Of a stretch of DNA of 64,000 bases, positions 1-8,456 are shown piece after piece; position 1 is the stretch's first letter, and the number at the start of each line of letters is the position of its first letter. A model generated the notes under the pieces. That model was not told the DNA's origin and searched no databases. It saw only the letters and a list, made by a program, of their open reading frames with translations. Origin of the DNA: Nitrospira sp. (GTDB lineage Bacteria; Nitrospirota; Nitrospiria; Nitrospirales; Nitrospiraceae); contig JARFXR010000001.1 of the NCBI GenBank assembly GCA_029194535.1, positions 806,001-870,000 of the forward strand, in the 5' to 3' direction. The translations under genes and the position numbers were made by a program.

Positions 1-539
1 CTGTCTCGCACGGACTGATCTTGCAGGAGCTGATTTGCCTGGATCAGATCCCGATTGGTCGCCGACAGTTTCGTGACGAGACGTTCGGTCTCCTGCTGCT
101 GCCGCTTGAGGGCGGTGATGTCGGTGATCGTTTCGATGATATGGGTCGCTCCGGACGTCGTTTCGACTCTGGCCCATTGCATCAGGAGATGTTCATCGTT
201 CGGCAGCGGCACTTCACTGGAGGACAACCGTCCGGTTTCGACTGCTTCCGGCATCCGGCAGAAGCTGCATGGTGTGGCACAGCCGGCGATCTTTTCGTGG
301 CAGCTTGCATTCGAGATGTCTCCGAACTTGGTCCGCGAACGATCGTTCTGAAACACGACTGTATGGGTGAGCGGGTCAATCACCGTCACAATAAAGGGGT
401 GCGAGTTGAGCAACAGCTGTGAATCGTATTGAGGTGGAGTGGGTGATTCGGCCATGATGTTGAGCGGCGGCAGAACGATTGGATTCTGCTGCAGTATCCC
501 ACCGATGGCACAGAGGTCAAGGAATTGTCGGTTTTTCAT
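1..539 (-). CDS. PAS-domain sensor protein, 5' part (cut by window edge)
   Basis: An open frame on the minus strand starts at ATG 539 and runs off the left edge, so only the first 179 or so residues are visible. The translation begins MKNRQFLDLC and contains a PAS-like fold (HPFIVTVIDPLTHTVVFQND) that ends in the typical junction TITDITALKRQQQE and then enters a coiled coil. A cysteine cluster, C-x6-C-x3-C-x2-C (CHEKIAGCATPCSFC), lies inside the PAS region and could bind a metal or an Fe-S cluster; that is inference. The missing C-terminus is probably a histidine kinase or diguanylate cyclase output domain. The gene is divergent from the one starting at 623. An internal ATG at 455 is an alternative start, but the frame is open and protein-like from 539. 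Confidence 0.7.
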   Translation of the reverse strand, partial: MKNRQFLDLCAIGGILQQNPIVLPPLNIMAESPTPPQYDSQLLLNSHPFIVTVIDPLTHTVVFQNDRSRTKFGDISNASCHEKIAGCATPCSFCRMPEAVETGRLSSSEVPLPNDEHLLMQWARVETTSGATHIIETITDITALKRQQQETERLVTKLSATNRDLIQANQLLQDQSVRD

Positions 540-566
540 GCGGCTGCGCTTCGAAACCCATATCCT

Positions 567-597
567 TGTAGTCGCTCCTCAAGAACGGTGCTAGAAT
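567..597 (+). promoter_or_regulatory. sigma70-like promoter
   Basis: A -10 box TAGAAT lies at 592-597 with a weak -35 (TTGTAG, 567-572, spacing 19). It serves the YkgJ-DUF2156 gene. The -10 overlaps the upstream ATG at 596, which argues that translation starts at the later ATG at 623. Confidence 0.45.
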
Positions 598-622
598 GAG
601 CGAAAAATCAAGGAGTTCCTCG

Positions 623-2128
623 ATGGCGGTGCCGACCGCGCAGAGCCTGTCTCCTTCCAAGCCGACCCGCTCCGTTCCGCAGTTGGTTCCCAGCAGCACC
701 TGCCTCCGATGCGACGTGTGCTGTCGGTTTCCTGACCCGGACAGCCCGCTCCGGCCGTACTTTACGGCCGAAGAAGTCACCCGGGCGGTGGCCGGAGGTG
801 TGGATGCCGGCCGGTTTCCCTCCCAGCAGGGAAGTCAGATCACCCTGGTCCCCGACGAGGAGGGCGATGGATTCCACTGCCCCGCCTTCGACTCCGCCAG
901 TGCCCGCTGTCTCATTTACGACCAGAGACCCTTTGATTGCCGACTCTATCCCCTGGCGTTGATGTGGAGTGAAGGGCACGACCAAGTGGTGCTGGGATGG
1001 GACAGCAAGTGTCCCTTCATGCGAGAGCAGGTTCCGGACTCCATTCGGCGACATGCCGATCAGACGACGGCCCGACTCAATGACCCGGACCTGCTCAAGA
1101 CAGTCGTGGATCATCCCAGGCTGATCGGGCGCTTCCAGCCGGATGTCGTAGAATTGTCGAGGCTGCCGGCGTTGACTCACGCCGTACAGGCGCGCTGGGG
1201 GACGGTGGCGTTGCACCGGCTCACCCTCGAGGATGTCCCGAGAGTGACGGAAGCATTGGACGCTTCCGGACTCACCGACGCGCAGGGCCTGGCCGCGCAC
1301 TCCGTGCCCTCCGTCTACCTGTGCACGACTCTGCTGAGTTATTGGTGGGCGGAACTGTACGGCGCCTTCTGTCTCTTCGCCGAATCGGCGGACGGCTGGT
1401 TCATGCCCCTTCCTCCTCTGGGGGGCGGATCGATCCAGGAGTCGATCGGCGCAGCCTTCGATCTGATGCGCCGCAGAAACGGGGCCGACTCACCGGTCCA
1501 CCGGATCGACAACGTTTCCCCTGCGCTGGCTGCTCGACTGGAAGTCTTGGGGTATCGACTCGAAGCTGGAGACGGTGATTATCTGTACCGGGCGGGAGAT
1601 CTGGCCGCGCTTTCCGGTGACCGGTTCAAATCGCAACGCGCGCTCTGCAACAAGGTCGAGCGGTCGGGCCAGGTGCGGGTGGCTCCGTATGCGCTTCGGG
1701 ACCGCACGGAATGCCGCCGGTTGCTCCAGCGATGGCGAGAACAGAAACAGGCGGGTGTACTCGACCCATTCGGGCGGCTGTTGCTGGAAGACGCCGCCTC
1801 AACGCACGAGATCGCCTGGTCTCATTTCTCGGACTTGGGCTTAAGCGGAACCGTGGTGCGCGTCGAGGGGGAGATCCGGGCCTATACATTCGGCTGCTGG
1901 CTGACGCCCGCCACCTGGTGCGTGCTGCTGGAAGTCGCGGACCGCGCGATTTCCGGTCTCGCCCAGTACCTGTTTCGAGAGACCTGCCGTGAGGCGGTGG
2001 CCCGCGGGGCGGGATTCATCAACACCATGGACGGGGCCGGCCTGTCGGGATTGAGTCGATCCAAGGACTCGTATCACCCGATCATGCGGGTCCGACAGTA
2101 CAGGCTTCTCGAGGACCGTCGTAGCTGA
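623..2128 (+). CDS. YkgJ-type cysteine-cluster domain fused to DUF2156 acyltransferase-like domain
   Basis: This 501-residue protein has two parts. The N-terminal ~150 residues carry the YkgJ/flagellin N-methylase-type cluster: CLRCDVCCRFP early, then a second cysteine set with CLIYDQRPFDCRLYP. That pattern is known to bind a metal or Fe-S cluster. The C-terminal ~300 residues resemble DUF2156, the catalytic fold of phosphatidylglycerol lysyltransferases (GNAT-like), with motifs such as FKSQRALCNKVER and INTMDGAGLSGL. I chose ATG 623 over ATG 596 because AAGGAG (610-615) sits 7 nt upstream of it and a likely -10 box overlaps 596. The gene is followed after 2 nt by the hybrid kinase, so the two are probably cotranscribed. 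Substrate unknown. Confidence 0.8.
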   Translation: MAVPTAQSLSPSKPTRSVPQLVPSSTCLRCDVCCRFPDPDSPLRPYFTAEEVTRAVAGGVDAGRFPSQQGSQITLVPDEEGDGFHCPAFDSASARCLIYDQRPFDCRLYPLALMWSEGHDQVVLGWDSKCPFMREQVPDSIRRHADQTTARLNDPDLLKTVVDHPRLIGRFQPDVVELSRLPALTHAVQARWGTVALHRLTLEDVPRVTEALDASGLTDAQGLAAHSVPSVYLCTTLLSYWWAELYGAFCLFAESADGWFMPLPPLGGGSIQESIGAAFDLMRRRNGADSPVHRIDNVSPALAARLEVLGYRLEAGDGDYLYRAGDLAALSGDRFKSQRALCNKVERSGQVRVAPYALRDRTECRRLLQRWREQKQAGVLDPFGRLLLEDAASTHEIAWSHFSDLGLSGTVVRVEGEIRAYTFGCWLTPATWCVLLEVADRAISGLAQYLFRETCREAVARGAGFINTMDGAGLSGLSRSKDSYHPIMRVRQYRLLEDRRS

Positions 2129-2130
2129 CG

Positions 2131-5100
2131 ATGCCGAATTTTCAAACACCGCTCATCTCGCAACGCTATCGATGGCTGCCGCTGTCCATCGTCCTGCTCA
2201 CGTTTGTGGCGTCGGGAGTGGGTGTCGTGCTGCTGCGCCATGTGGAACATCGTCTTGTCGCGGCGGCCGGTGAAGATCTGATGGTGGCCGCCGCCGAAGC
2301 CTCCGATAAGCTCGATCGCCTGTTGTTCGAACGGCGTGGTGACGTCCAACTGCTGGCCCGGGCGTTTTCGCTCAGTCCGTTCGATTCTGCCTACCTCACC
2401 GGCTATCTGGGATGGATGAAGTCGACCTACGCCCCGGTCTACCACTGGATGGGCGTCACGGACGACCAGGGAGTCGTTGTGGCGTCGACGGATCCTGCCC
2501 TGCGCGGAAAGAGCCAGGCGTCGACCGCATGGTTCCAAGAAGTCCGGGCCACGAAGAAATTGTTGATCCAGGACGTCGCAGTGCACGAAGCGGACCAGGG
2601 GATTGAAACCGTCGCGTTCACCGCTCCGATTCTGGATTCCGAAGGCGCGTTCCTGGGGGCCGTGACGACGCGGGTCGCGGTTCCCGTTCTTGAAGAAGTG
2701 ACGATGCGGACCGCACGGTCGCTCGAAACGCGGCAGGAATTTGCAGGTCCCGTGTCCTACCAGATGGTGACGGGCAGCGGAGTGGTGTTTGCTGATTCCG
2801 ATCTCCTGCACAAGAGTCCCCAAGATCTCGGCCAGATTCGTCCGCCATCCACGGCCGCCAGCAAGGCAGGCGGCCCGGGCTTTGTGGAAGAAGAGTACCG
2901 TGGCGTCCCCGTGGTGACGGGCTATGCGCAGACCAAGGGGTTCGGCGACATCCCCGCACTGGGCTGGCATGTGTTGGTGCGCATGGAGCAGGATCGGATT
3001 TTCGATCCGATCCGATCGATCCTATGGAAGGTCGGGATCTCCGGCGCCGCCGTGTGGCTGCCCATGCTGTTTATGGTCCTCTGGTCGACGTCCAAATTGC
3101 GCAAAGAGTATCAGCAGGCGCAGCAGGAAAGCGCCTGGGCGCGGGCGGCCGAGGCGGCCCTGTTGCAGAGCCAGGAACGGAACCGCGCCATCGTGGATAC
3201 GGCGCTGGACGGCGTCGTGACGATCGATTCACGCGGCATCGTCACCGACTGGAACGCGCAAGCGGCCGCGATTTTCGGATGGGGACGCGACGAAGCGCTG
3301 GGGCGTCTCCTGGGCGAAGTGATCATTCCGCCGCGGGATCGCGAGGCCCACGAGCGCGGACTCCGCCACTATTTGGCCAGCGGTGAAAGCCACATCCTCA
3401 ATAAGCGTGTCGAGGTGCTGGCGCTCCATCGTTCGGGTCGAGAGTTCCCGGTCGAGCTGTCGATCTCTCCGGTACGGATCGGGGATACGTTCTTCTTCAG
3501 CGCCTTCGCCCGGGACATCACCGAGCGTCGAGAAGCGGAGACGAAGCTTCGGGAGAGCGAAGTCCGCTACCGGTCGGTCGTGAATGCGCTGGATGAAGGC
3601 GTGCTCGTCATCGACGATCAAGGTGTGCTCCGCACAGGGAATGCCAGCGCGGAGCGGATCCTGGGCATGCCCTTGGCAGAACTCATGAAGCGGCCGCTTG
3701 ACGATCCGATGTGGAAGACCATCTACGAAGACGGACGGCCGTTTCCTCCTGAGCACCACCCCGTGGCGGTGACGCTGCGGAGCGGAGCGTCCTGTTCCGG
3801 CGTAGTCATGGGTTTCTACAAGGCCGACGGAGAGGTGAGATGGCTGGAGGTGAATTCCCGGCCGGTAGGATTGAAGGGACAGGGAGCGCCCGCCCTCGCG
3901 GTCGTTTCATTCTCCGATATCACCATGAGGAAACGTGCGGAAGAGCGTCTGACGGTCCAGTATTCAGTCACGAGGGTGCTCGCGGAATCCCGCACGTTGG
4001 AAGAAGCCGTGCCCAAGATCGTTCAGGCGGTGGGGCAGAATCTGGAATGGGACTACGGGGTTTTCTGGCGGGTCGACAAGGCGGAGGGGGCGTTGCGATG
4101 CATCGATCAATGGCCGCACCCGTCGATCGGGTTCGAGGCGTTTTCGGCGGTCACCTGGACGAGTCTCGTCAAGTCCGGAGAGGGGCTTCCGGGACGCATC
4201 TGGGCCACCGAACGGCCGGCTTGGGTCACCGACGTCACGGTGGACGAGCAATCGCCGTACGCCGAGCAGGCGCGGGCGGCCGGACTCCACGGCGCCTTCG
4301 GTTTTCCGGTCCGCGTCGGAACCGAGGTCGAAGGGGTCATTGAACTGTTCAGCCGACAGGTTCGGCCGCCGGACGACGAACTGCTGAAAATGATCGACGA
4401 CATCTGTCTGAAGATCGGCCAGCTCGGCGAGCGGACGAGGACGGAGGACGCGTTGCGCCAGACCGAGGCGCAATTGCAGCAGGCGCAAAAAATGGAAGCC
4501 GTCGGACGGTTGGCAGGAGGGGTGGCGCACGACTTCAACAATCTCCTGACCGTCATCCGAGGTTACAGCGAATTGCTGCTCGCGCGTCTGCGGCCGGGTG
4601 ATTCCATGCGCAAAGACATGGAAGAAGTGAAGAAGGCGGCCGATCGCGCCTCGGGATTGACGCGGCAGTTGCTGGCGTTCAGCCGCCGGCAGTTCATCGC
4701 TCCCAAGCTCGTCGATCTGAACGCGCTCGTCGCCAACATGGACGGCATGCTGCGCCGCTTGCTCGGTGAGGACATCATCGATCTCTGCGCCGAGCTTGCG
4801 CCGAACATCGGCGCGATCCGGGCCGATCCCGGGCAGATGGAGCAGGTCATCATGAACCTCGCGGTCAACGCGAGGGATGCCATGCCGAAGGGCGGCCGGC
4901 TGACCATCGAGACGTGCAACGTCACGATCGGGAAAGGGTCGCGCAAGAATGCCGTCGGCGTGGAGCCGGGCGCCTATGTTCAGTTGACGGTACGCGATAC
5001 GGGGCACGGCATGGACGCCGAAACCCGCTCACACTTGTTTGAGCCCTTCTTTACCACCAAGGAAAAGGGCAAGGGCACAGGGCTGGGATTGTCGACGGTG

Positions 5101-5622
5101 TACGGCATCGTCAGACAGAGCAACGGGACCATCGCCGTGGAGAGCGTGCCCGGACAAGGCACCGTGTTCAAGATCTACTTTCCTCTGGTCGCGGAGGACC
5201 GGCCGGGAGCAAGCGGATCCGGCGAGACCGTCGATCCGGCACACGGCCGGGAGACCATCTTATTGGTCGAAGATGAGCCGGCGGTCCGTGGCCTGGTCCA
5301 TGAAACCCTCCGCCTGCACGGCTACACGGTGCTCGAGGCTCGTCACGGCATCGAAGCGCTGATGACCGTCGCTAAACACACGGGTCCCATCCATTTGTTG
5401 TTGACGGATGTGGTCATGCCTCAGATGAGCGGACCGGAAGTCGCCGAAAAGCTTCGCGGCCTTCGTCCGGAAACCAAAGTGCTCTATATGTCCGGATATC
5501 CCGATCATCCGGTGTTCGAGCAAGGCGGGGTCTCGCGCGAAACGTCCTTCCTTCCCAAGCCCTTTACCCCGGTCGGCTTGGCCAGGAAGGTGCGGGAGGT
5601 CCTCGACGGCGTGAATGCGTGA
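2131..5622 (+). CDS. hybrid sensor histidine kinase (Cache-PAS-PAS-GAF-HisKA-HATPase-REC)
   Basis: This 1163-residue membrane sensor kinase has TM helices at about 16-35 and 300-321 enclosing a periplasmic dCache-like region. Two PAS domains follow (about 350-460 and 475-605, each ending in a DIT motif), then a GAF domain (about 615-770). The H-box GGVAHDFNNLLTVIRGYSEL places the phospho-acceptor at His800. The N-box (MNLAVNARDAMPKGG) and the G boxes (DTGHGMD, GKGTGLGLSTVYG) show a complete HATPase domain. The C-terminal receiver has ILLVEDEPAVR and LLLTDVVMPQMSG, making Asp1093 the phospho-acceptor. It should autophosphorylate and pass phosphate to its own receiver. No output domain or partner regulator is adjacent. 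Its start lies 2 nt after the upstream stop, so it probably shares that gene's promoter. Confidence 0.93.
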   Translation: MPNFQTPLISQRYRWLPLSIVLLTFVASGVGVVLLRHVEHRLVAAAGEDLMVAAAEASDKLDRLLFERRGDVQLLARAFSLSPFDSAYLTGYLGWMKSTYAPVYHWMGVTDDQGVVVASTDPALRGKSQASTAWFQEVRATKKLLIQDVAVHEADQGIETVAFTAPILDSEGAFLGAVTTRVAVPVLEEVTMRTARSLETRQEFAGPVSYQMVTGSGVVFADSDLLHKSPQDLGQIRPPSTAASKAGGPGFVEEEYRGVPVVTGYAQTKGFGDIPALGWHVLVRMEQDRIFDPIRSILWKVGISGAAVWLPMLFMVLWSTSKLRKEYQQAQQESAWARAAEAALLQSQERNRAIVDTALDGVVTIDSRGIVTDWNAQAAAIFGWGRDEALGRLLGEVIIPPRDREAHERGLRHYLASGESHILNKRVEVLALHRSGREFPVELSISPVRIGDTFFFSAFARDITERREAETKLRESEVRYRSVVNALDEGVLVIDDQGVLRTGNASAERILGMPLAELMKRPLDDPMWKTIYEDGRPFPPEHHPVAVTLRSGASCSGVVMGFYKADGEVRWLEVNSRPVGLKGQGAPALAVVSFSDITMRKRAEERLTVQYSVTRVLAESRTLEEAVPKIVQAVGQNLEWDYGVFWRVDKAEGALRCIDQWPHPSIGFEAFSAVTWTSLVKSGEGLPGRIWATERPAWVTDVTVDEQSPYAEQARAAGLHGAFGFPVRVGTEVEGVIELFSRQVRPPDDELLKMIDDICLKIGQLGERTRTEDALRQTEAQLQQAQKMEAVGRLAGGVAHDFNNLLTVIRGYSELLLARLRPGDSMRKDMEEVKKAADRASGLTRQLLAFSRRQFIAPKLVDLNALVANMDGMLRRLLGEDIIDLCAELAPNIGAIRADPGQMEQVIMNLAVNARDAMPKGGRLTIETCNVTIGKGSRKNAVGVEPGAYVQLTVRDTGHGMDAETRSHLFEPFFTTKEKGKGTGLGLSTVYGIVRQSNGTIAVESVPGQGTVFKIYFPLVAEDRPGASGSGETVDPAHGRETILLVEDEPAVRGLVHETLRLHGYTVLEARHGIEALMTVAKHTGPIHLLLTDVVMPQMSGPEVAEKLRGLRPETKVLYMSGYPDHPVFEQGGVSRETSFLPKPFTPVGLARKVREVLDGVNA

Positions 5623-5700
5623 CCGCACCTCCGTTCGCGGCGCGCCTTCTTCCCTTGATCTTCAGCCGCGGTTCCGTTTATCGTGCCCGTCAAGGATTCA

Positions 5701-6531
5701 ATGGGGAACGGCGTGACCGAACCGGCGCATGAGATCGACATTGGGCGCTACCGCGTCGCCCAGGAACCGTACTACGCGAACGTCCGAGGCGAGGTGCAGC
5801 TCTTTCTGACGGCCGCCAAGTGCCGCATGCCCGTCATGCTCAAAGGACCGACCGGATGCGGCAAGACGCGGTTCGTCCAGCACATGGCCTACCGGTTGAA
5901 TCGGCCTCTCATCACGGTGGCCTGTCATGAGGATCTCACCGCCTCCGATCTGGTGGGTCGCTATCTGCTGAAAGGACAGGAGACCGTCTGGGTGGACGGT
6001 CCGCTCACGCTCGGGGTCAAGCACGGGGCCATCGTCTATCTTGACGAGGTGGTCGAGGCACGAAAGGACACCACGGTCATCATCCATCCGCTCAGCGACG
6101 ATCGGCGGCTTCTGCCGATTGAGAAGAAAGGCCAGGTCATCGAGGCCGCGGAGGAATTCCTGCTCGTCATTTCCTACAATCCCGGCTATCAAAGCGTGCT
6201 CAAGGATCTCAAGCCGAGCACCAAGCAGCGGTTCATGGCCATTGAGTTTGATTATCCCGCTGCCGAGGTGGAGATGGAGATCGTCCGGCGAGAAGCGGGC
6301 GTCGACTCGGAGGTCGCCGGGAAACTGGTCAAGTTGGGGGCCAAAGTCCGCAATCTCAAGAATCACGGGTTGGAAGAAGGCGTCAGCACCAGGCTCTTAA
6401 TCTATGCCGCGACGCTGATTCGGGAAGGCATTCCGGTCGGCCAGGCCTGCGACGTGGCCGTGGCTAGACCGGTGACCGACGATCCGGACATGCAGCGCAG
6501 CATCCTGGAACTGGTCAAAGCGATCTTCTAG
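5701..6531 (+). CDS. cbbQ: MoxR-type AAA+ ATPase, CbbQ/NirQ/NorQ family
   Basis: This 276-residue AAA+ ATPase has Walker A GPTGCGKT, Walker [11 protein letters not shown], a sensor-1 region ([10 protein letters not shown]) and the CbbQ-type C-terminus. Members of this family work with a VWA partner (CbbO/NorD) to remodel or activate a metalloenzyme such as RuBisCO or NO reductase. The partner is probably the gene at 8457, about 2 kb downstream on the same strand. ATG 5701 is preferred, with AAGGA 4 nt upstream; an in-frame GTG at 5683 would add six residues. No RuBisCO or NO reductase gene lies in the window, so the target enzyme is unknown. Confidence 0.85.
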   Translation: MGNGVTEPAHEIDIGRYRVAQEPYYANVRGEVQLFLTAAKCRMPVMLKGPTGCGKTRFVQHMAYRLNRPLITVACHEDLTASDLVGRYLLKGQETVWVDGPLTLGVKHGAIVYLDEVVEARKDTTVIIHPLSDDRRLLPIEKKGQVIEAAEEFLLVISYNPGYQSVLKDLKPSTKQRFMAIEFDYPAAEVEMEIVRREAGVDSEVAGKLVKLGAKVRNLKNHGLEEGVSTRLLIYAATLIREGIPVGQACDVAVARPVTDDPDMQRSILELVKAIF

Positions 6532-6557
6532 CGCGCCCCTCGTACTCGAGCTGTTGG

Positions 6558-6866
6558 ATGACGACCCCGCTACTGTGCGACGGGAAAGACGGTGCGGTCC
6601 TGACCATCCATCTGCAGCCGAAATCATCACACACAGCCTGGGCGGGCAAACACGGAAACGCGCTGAAAATCCGTGTGGCCGCCGCTCCCGCGAATGGGGA
6701 GGCCAACGATGCGCTCATTGCATTTTTGGCCGACGAGTTCGACGTTCCCTTGCGTGCGATCTGCATCGAATCGGGCGTCACCGCGCGGCGCAAGCGGCTG
6801 CTGATCCGCGGTGTGTCCGCCCGGCAGCTTGAGGCCCATCTGGCCCGCTACAGTTGGTGGTCATGA
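6558..6866 (+). CDS. DUF167 (YggU-family) protein
   Basis: A 102-residue protein with the DUF167 signature: strand-forming TIHLQPKSSH, then the conserved core VAAAPANGEANDALIAFLA and a late ARRKRLLIRG segment. The family is small, cytoplasmic and widely conserved; its biochemical role is not established. It lies 26 nt after the CbbQ gene and its stop overlaps the next start (ATGA at 6863-6866), so it is part of the same operon and probably translationally coupled to the lipoprotein gene. Confidence 0.88.
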   Translation: MTTPLLCDGKDGAVLTIHLQPKSSHTAWAGKHGNALKIRVAAAPANGEANDALIAFLADEFDVPLRAICIESGVTARRKRLLIRGVSARQLEAHLARYSWWS

Positions 6867-7285
6867 ACACAAGGCAGGTCATTGTGGCGGTCAGTGCCGC
6901 CGCACTTGTGGCTTGCGCCGGTCCCAAGCCCATCTTGTATCCCAACGCACATCTGCAGTCGGTCGGGACGGAAGCTGCGGAAGCCGATATCAAGGACTGC
7001 AGGCAAATGGCCGAGTCAGCCGGTGCCGACGAGGCAACAGGGAAGGCGGGAGGTGTCGCAAAGAGCACAGCCGTGGGCGCCGGCATCGGCGCCGCCAGCG
7101 GCGCCGTCGGAGGCGCCATCACCGGTTCGCCCGGCCTGGGGGCCGCCATCGGCGCAGCGAGCGGAGCCACATGGGGATTCCTCATGGGGCTGTTCACCTC
7201 CAAGTCACAGGGCAATCCTGCATACACCAATTTTGTGAACCGCTGTTTGCAGGAGAAAGGCTACGAGGTCACGGGATGGAATTAG
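6863..7285 (+). CDS. glycine-zipper lipoprotein, copy 1
   Basis: A 140-residue exported protein with an N-terminal signal ending in a lipobox-like ALVACAG, so Cys is the probable lipidation site. A Gly/Ala-rich glycine-zipper stretch follows (GAGIGAASGAVGGAITG), consistent with tight helix packing in a membrane. It ends in KGYEVTGWN, nearly the same ending as the downstream paralogue. Start ATG 6863 overlaps the DUF167 stop as ATGA. No enzymatic motif is visible; an outer-membrane or envelope structural role is inferred from the family only. Confidence 0.82.
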   Translation: MNTRQVIVAVSAAALVACAGPKPILYPNAHLQSVGTEAAEADIKDCRQMAESAGADEATGKAGGVAKSTAVGAGIGAASGAVGGAITGSPGLGAAIGAASGATWGFLMGLFTSKSQGNPAYTNFVNRCLQEKGYEVTGWN

Positions 7286-7818
7286 ATCAGTCGCAGGACA
7301 AGCGGTTCGCCGCGGCGAGACAGGGGACTCGGCTCATGGTCCCGGCCTCCCAACCGCCAGGTCTGCTGCCGCGCACGGGAGGATCGCGGAGTGGAAAGCC
7401 CGTGCTCGCGCTCCTCCTGATGGCCGTCGCGACCGCCGCCTGCGCAGGGCCTCAGCCGCTGTTGCGGGCGAATGCGACCTACCAACTTCAAGGACGCGAG
7501 GGAGCAAAACTGGACGTTGCGGAATGTCAGCGGAAGGCGGAGGCGGCCGGGTTGAAACCGGGAACAGAGGCACGGAGCGGCAATGTCGCGGCCGGCGCCG
7601 GGCTCGGATTGATCGCTGGCGCAGCCGTCGGGGCGACCAGCGGTATCGCCGGCGGTCCGACCGGCGTTGCCATCGGCGCCGCAGCCGGGGCTGGGCTCGG
7701 TCTGATCATCGGATCGTTGGGAGGGGCCTATCGTCCGCTTGAACCGGACCCGCCCTATGCGGACGCGGTGGTGCACTGTCTGATCGAGAAGGGGTATGAG
7801 GTGACGGGCTGGGACTAG
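7276..7818 (+). CDS. glycine-zipper lipoprotein, copy 2 (tandem paralogue)
   Basis: Up to 180 residues, with a hydrophobic segment and lipobox-like ATAACAG, a cysteine pair flanking an acidic region, a glycine zipper (GAGLGLIAGAAVGATSG) and the same C-terminal pattern as copy 1 (KGYEVTGWD). The proteins are clearly tandem paralogues. ATG 7276 overlaps the end of copy 1 by 10 nt; ATG 7336 would give a shorter N-region before the signal helix and is a fair alternative. A longer upstream reading in this frame overlaps copy 1 and DUF167 and is not real. Confidence 0.75.
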   Translation: MELDQSQDKRFAAARQGTRLMVPASQPPGLLPRTGGSRSGKPVLALLLMAVATAACAGPQPLLRANATYQLQGREGAKLDVAECQRKAEAAGLKPGTEARSGNVAAGAGLGLIAGAAVGATSGIAGGPTGVAIGAAAGAGLGLIIGSLGGAYRPLEPDPPYADAVVHCLIEKGYEVTGWD

Positions 7819-7923
7819 CCGGGTGGGGCTCCCGCTGCGGGCGGACGGGCGCCCAGGTCAACGTCACCCGCTCGTTCATTCACCCGAGCTTCGGCAAGAG
7901 TCGCACGAAGGAATTTCATCCGA

Positions 7924-8346
7924 TCAAGGTTTCTCCGCAGCAGGCGTGAGAGAGGATTGAACCGCTTTGTGTTTCAGCGCCCGGCCTTTGTCCGGCGTGG
8001 GATCGGTGACGATTCCGTAGACTTCCCGCCCTTCGTGACCTTCCGGTAGATACTCGGTGATCGGCATTCCGTCCTCTCGCACGAACAGCAGGCAGTGGCA
8101 ATATTTGTAGATCTGCATCTCGTCGCAGGCGCACATCCAGCGACGCAGTTTGGCTTCGGCCTGCTTGTCTTTGTAGAAATTGCAGGGGCACAGCGGCTTC
8201 CCAAGTTCGTCCACGTGCATGGCCAGACCCTTGACCACCGCTTCGGTCACGGCAGGATTGGGATGCATGGTCGTGCCGCTTTTCTCGGCAAAGCCCTTTA
8301 CATATTTCCGCATCTTGTCGAGGCTCTCCTGCGTCGGTTCTGCCAC
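7924..8346 (-). CDS. ferredoxin-thioredoxin reductase, catalytic subunit
   Basis: A 140-residue protein with the FTR beta-chain cysteine pattern: PLCPCNFYKD, RRWMCACDEM and YKYCHCLLFV. These residues form the active-site disulfide next to a 4Fe-4S cluster. The family reduces thioredoxin with electrons from ferredoxin. It is encoded opposite to its neighbours, between the lipoproteins and the VWA gene. No variable (alpha) subunit is adjacent, which is usual for the non-photosynthetic FTR-like proteins. The last ~20 residues after VTDPTPDKG are an extension beyond the conserved core. Confidence 0.88.
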   Translation of the reverse strand: MAEPTQESLDKMRKYVKGFAEKSGTTMHPNPAVTEAVVKGLAMHVDELGKPLCPCNFYKDKQAEAKLRRWMCACDEMQIYKYCHCLLFVREDGMPITEYLPEGHEGREVYGIVTDPTPDKGRALKHKAVQSSLTPAAEKP

Positions 8347-8396
8347 GGCGGCGCTCCTATGCTGATTCTGAAGGATGAAAGAGGACCGAAAGCTAG

Positions 8397-8425
8397 TTTA
8401 CAAGCGGCAGGGGCTCCTTTACAAT
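8397..8425 (+). promoter_or_regulatory. sigma70-like promoter for the CbbO/NorD-type gene
   Basis: TTTACA (8397-8402), a 17-nt spacer and TACAAT (8420-8425) form a close match to a housekeeping promoter. The predicted transcript start, near 8432, leaves about 25 nt of leader before ATG 8457. It shows that the VWA gene has its own promoter, separate from that of the CbbQ-type gene. Confidence 0.6.
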
Positions 8426-8456
8426 CCGAGCCCCTGCATGGACCGAAACGGAAATC

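Noticed and set aside
2074-2970. Long minus-strand ORF opposite the hybrid kinase
   Set aside because: It lies wholly opposite a clear histidine kinase, has an Arg/His-rich sequence with no family features, and is an expected antisense frame in high-GC DNA.
3964-5007. 347-codon minus-strand ORF inside the kinase gene
   Set aside because: Same reason: antisense of the GAF/HisKA region, no domain motifs.
6811-7275. N-terminal extension of the second lipoprotein to 335 residues
   Set aside because: The added part is out of frame with DUF167 and lipoprotein 1, which are both supported, and the true start is ATG 7276 or 7336.
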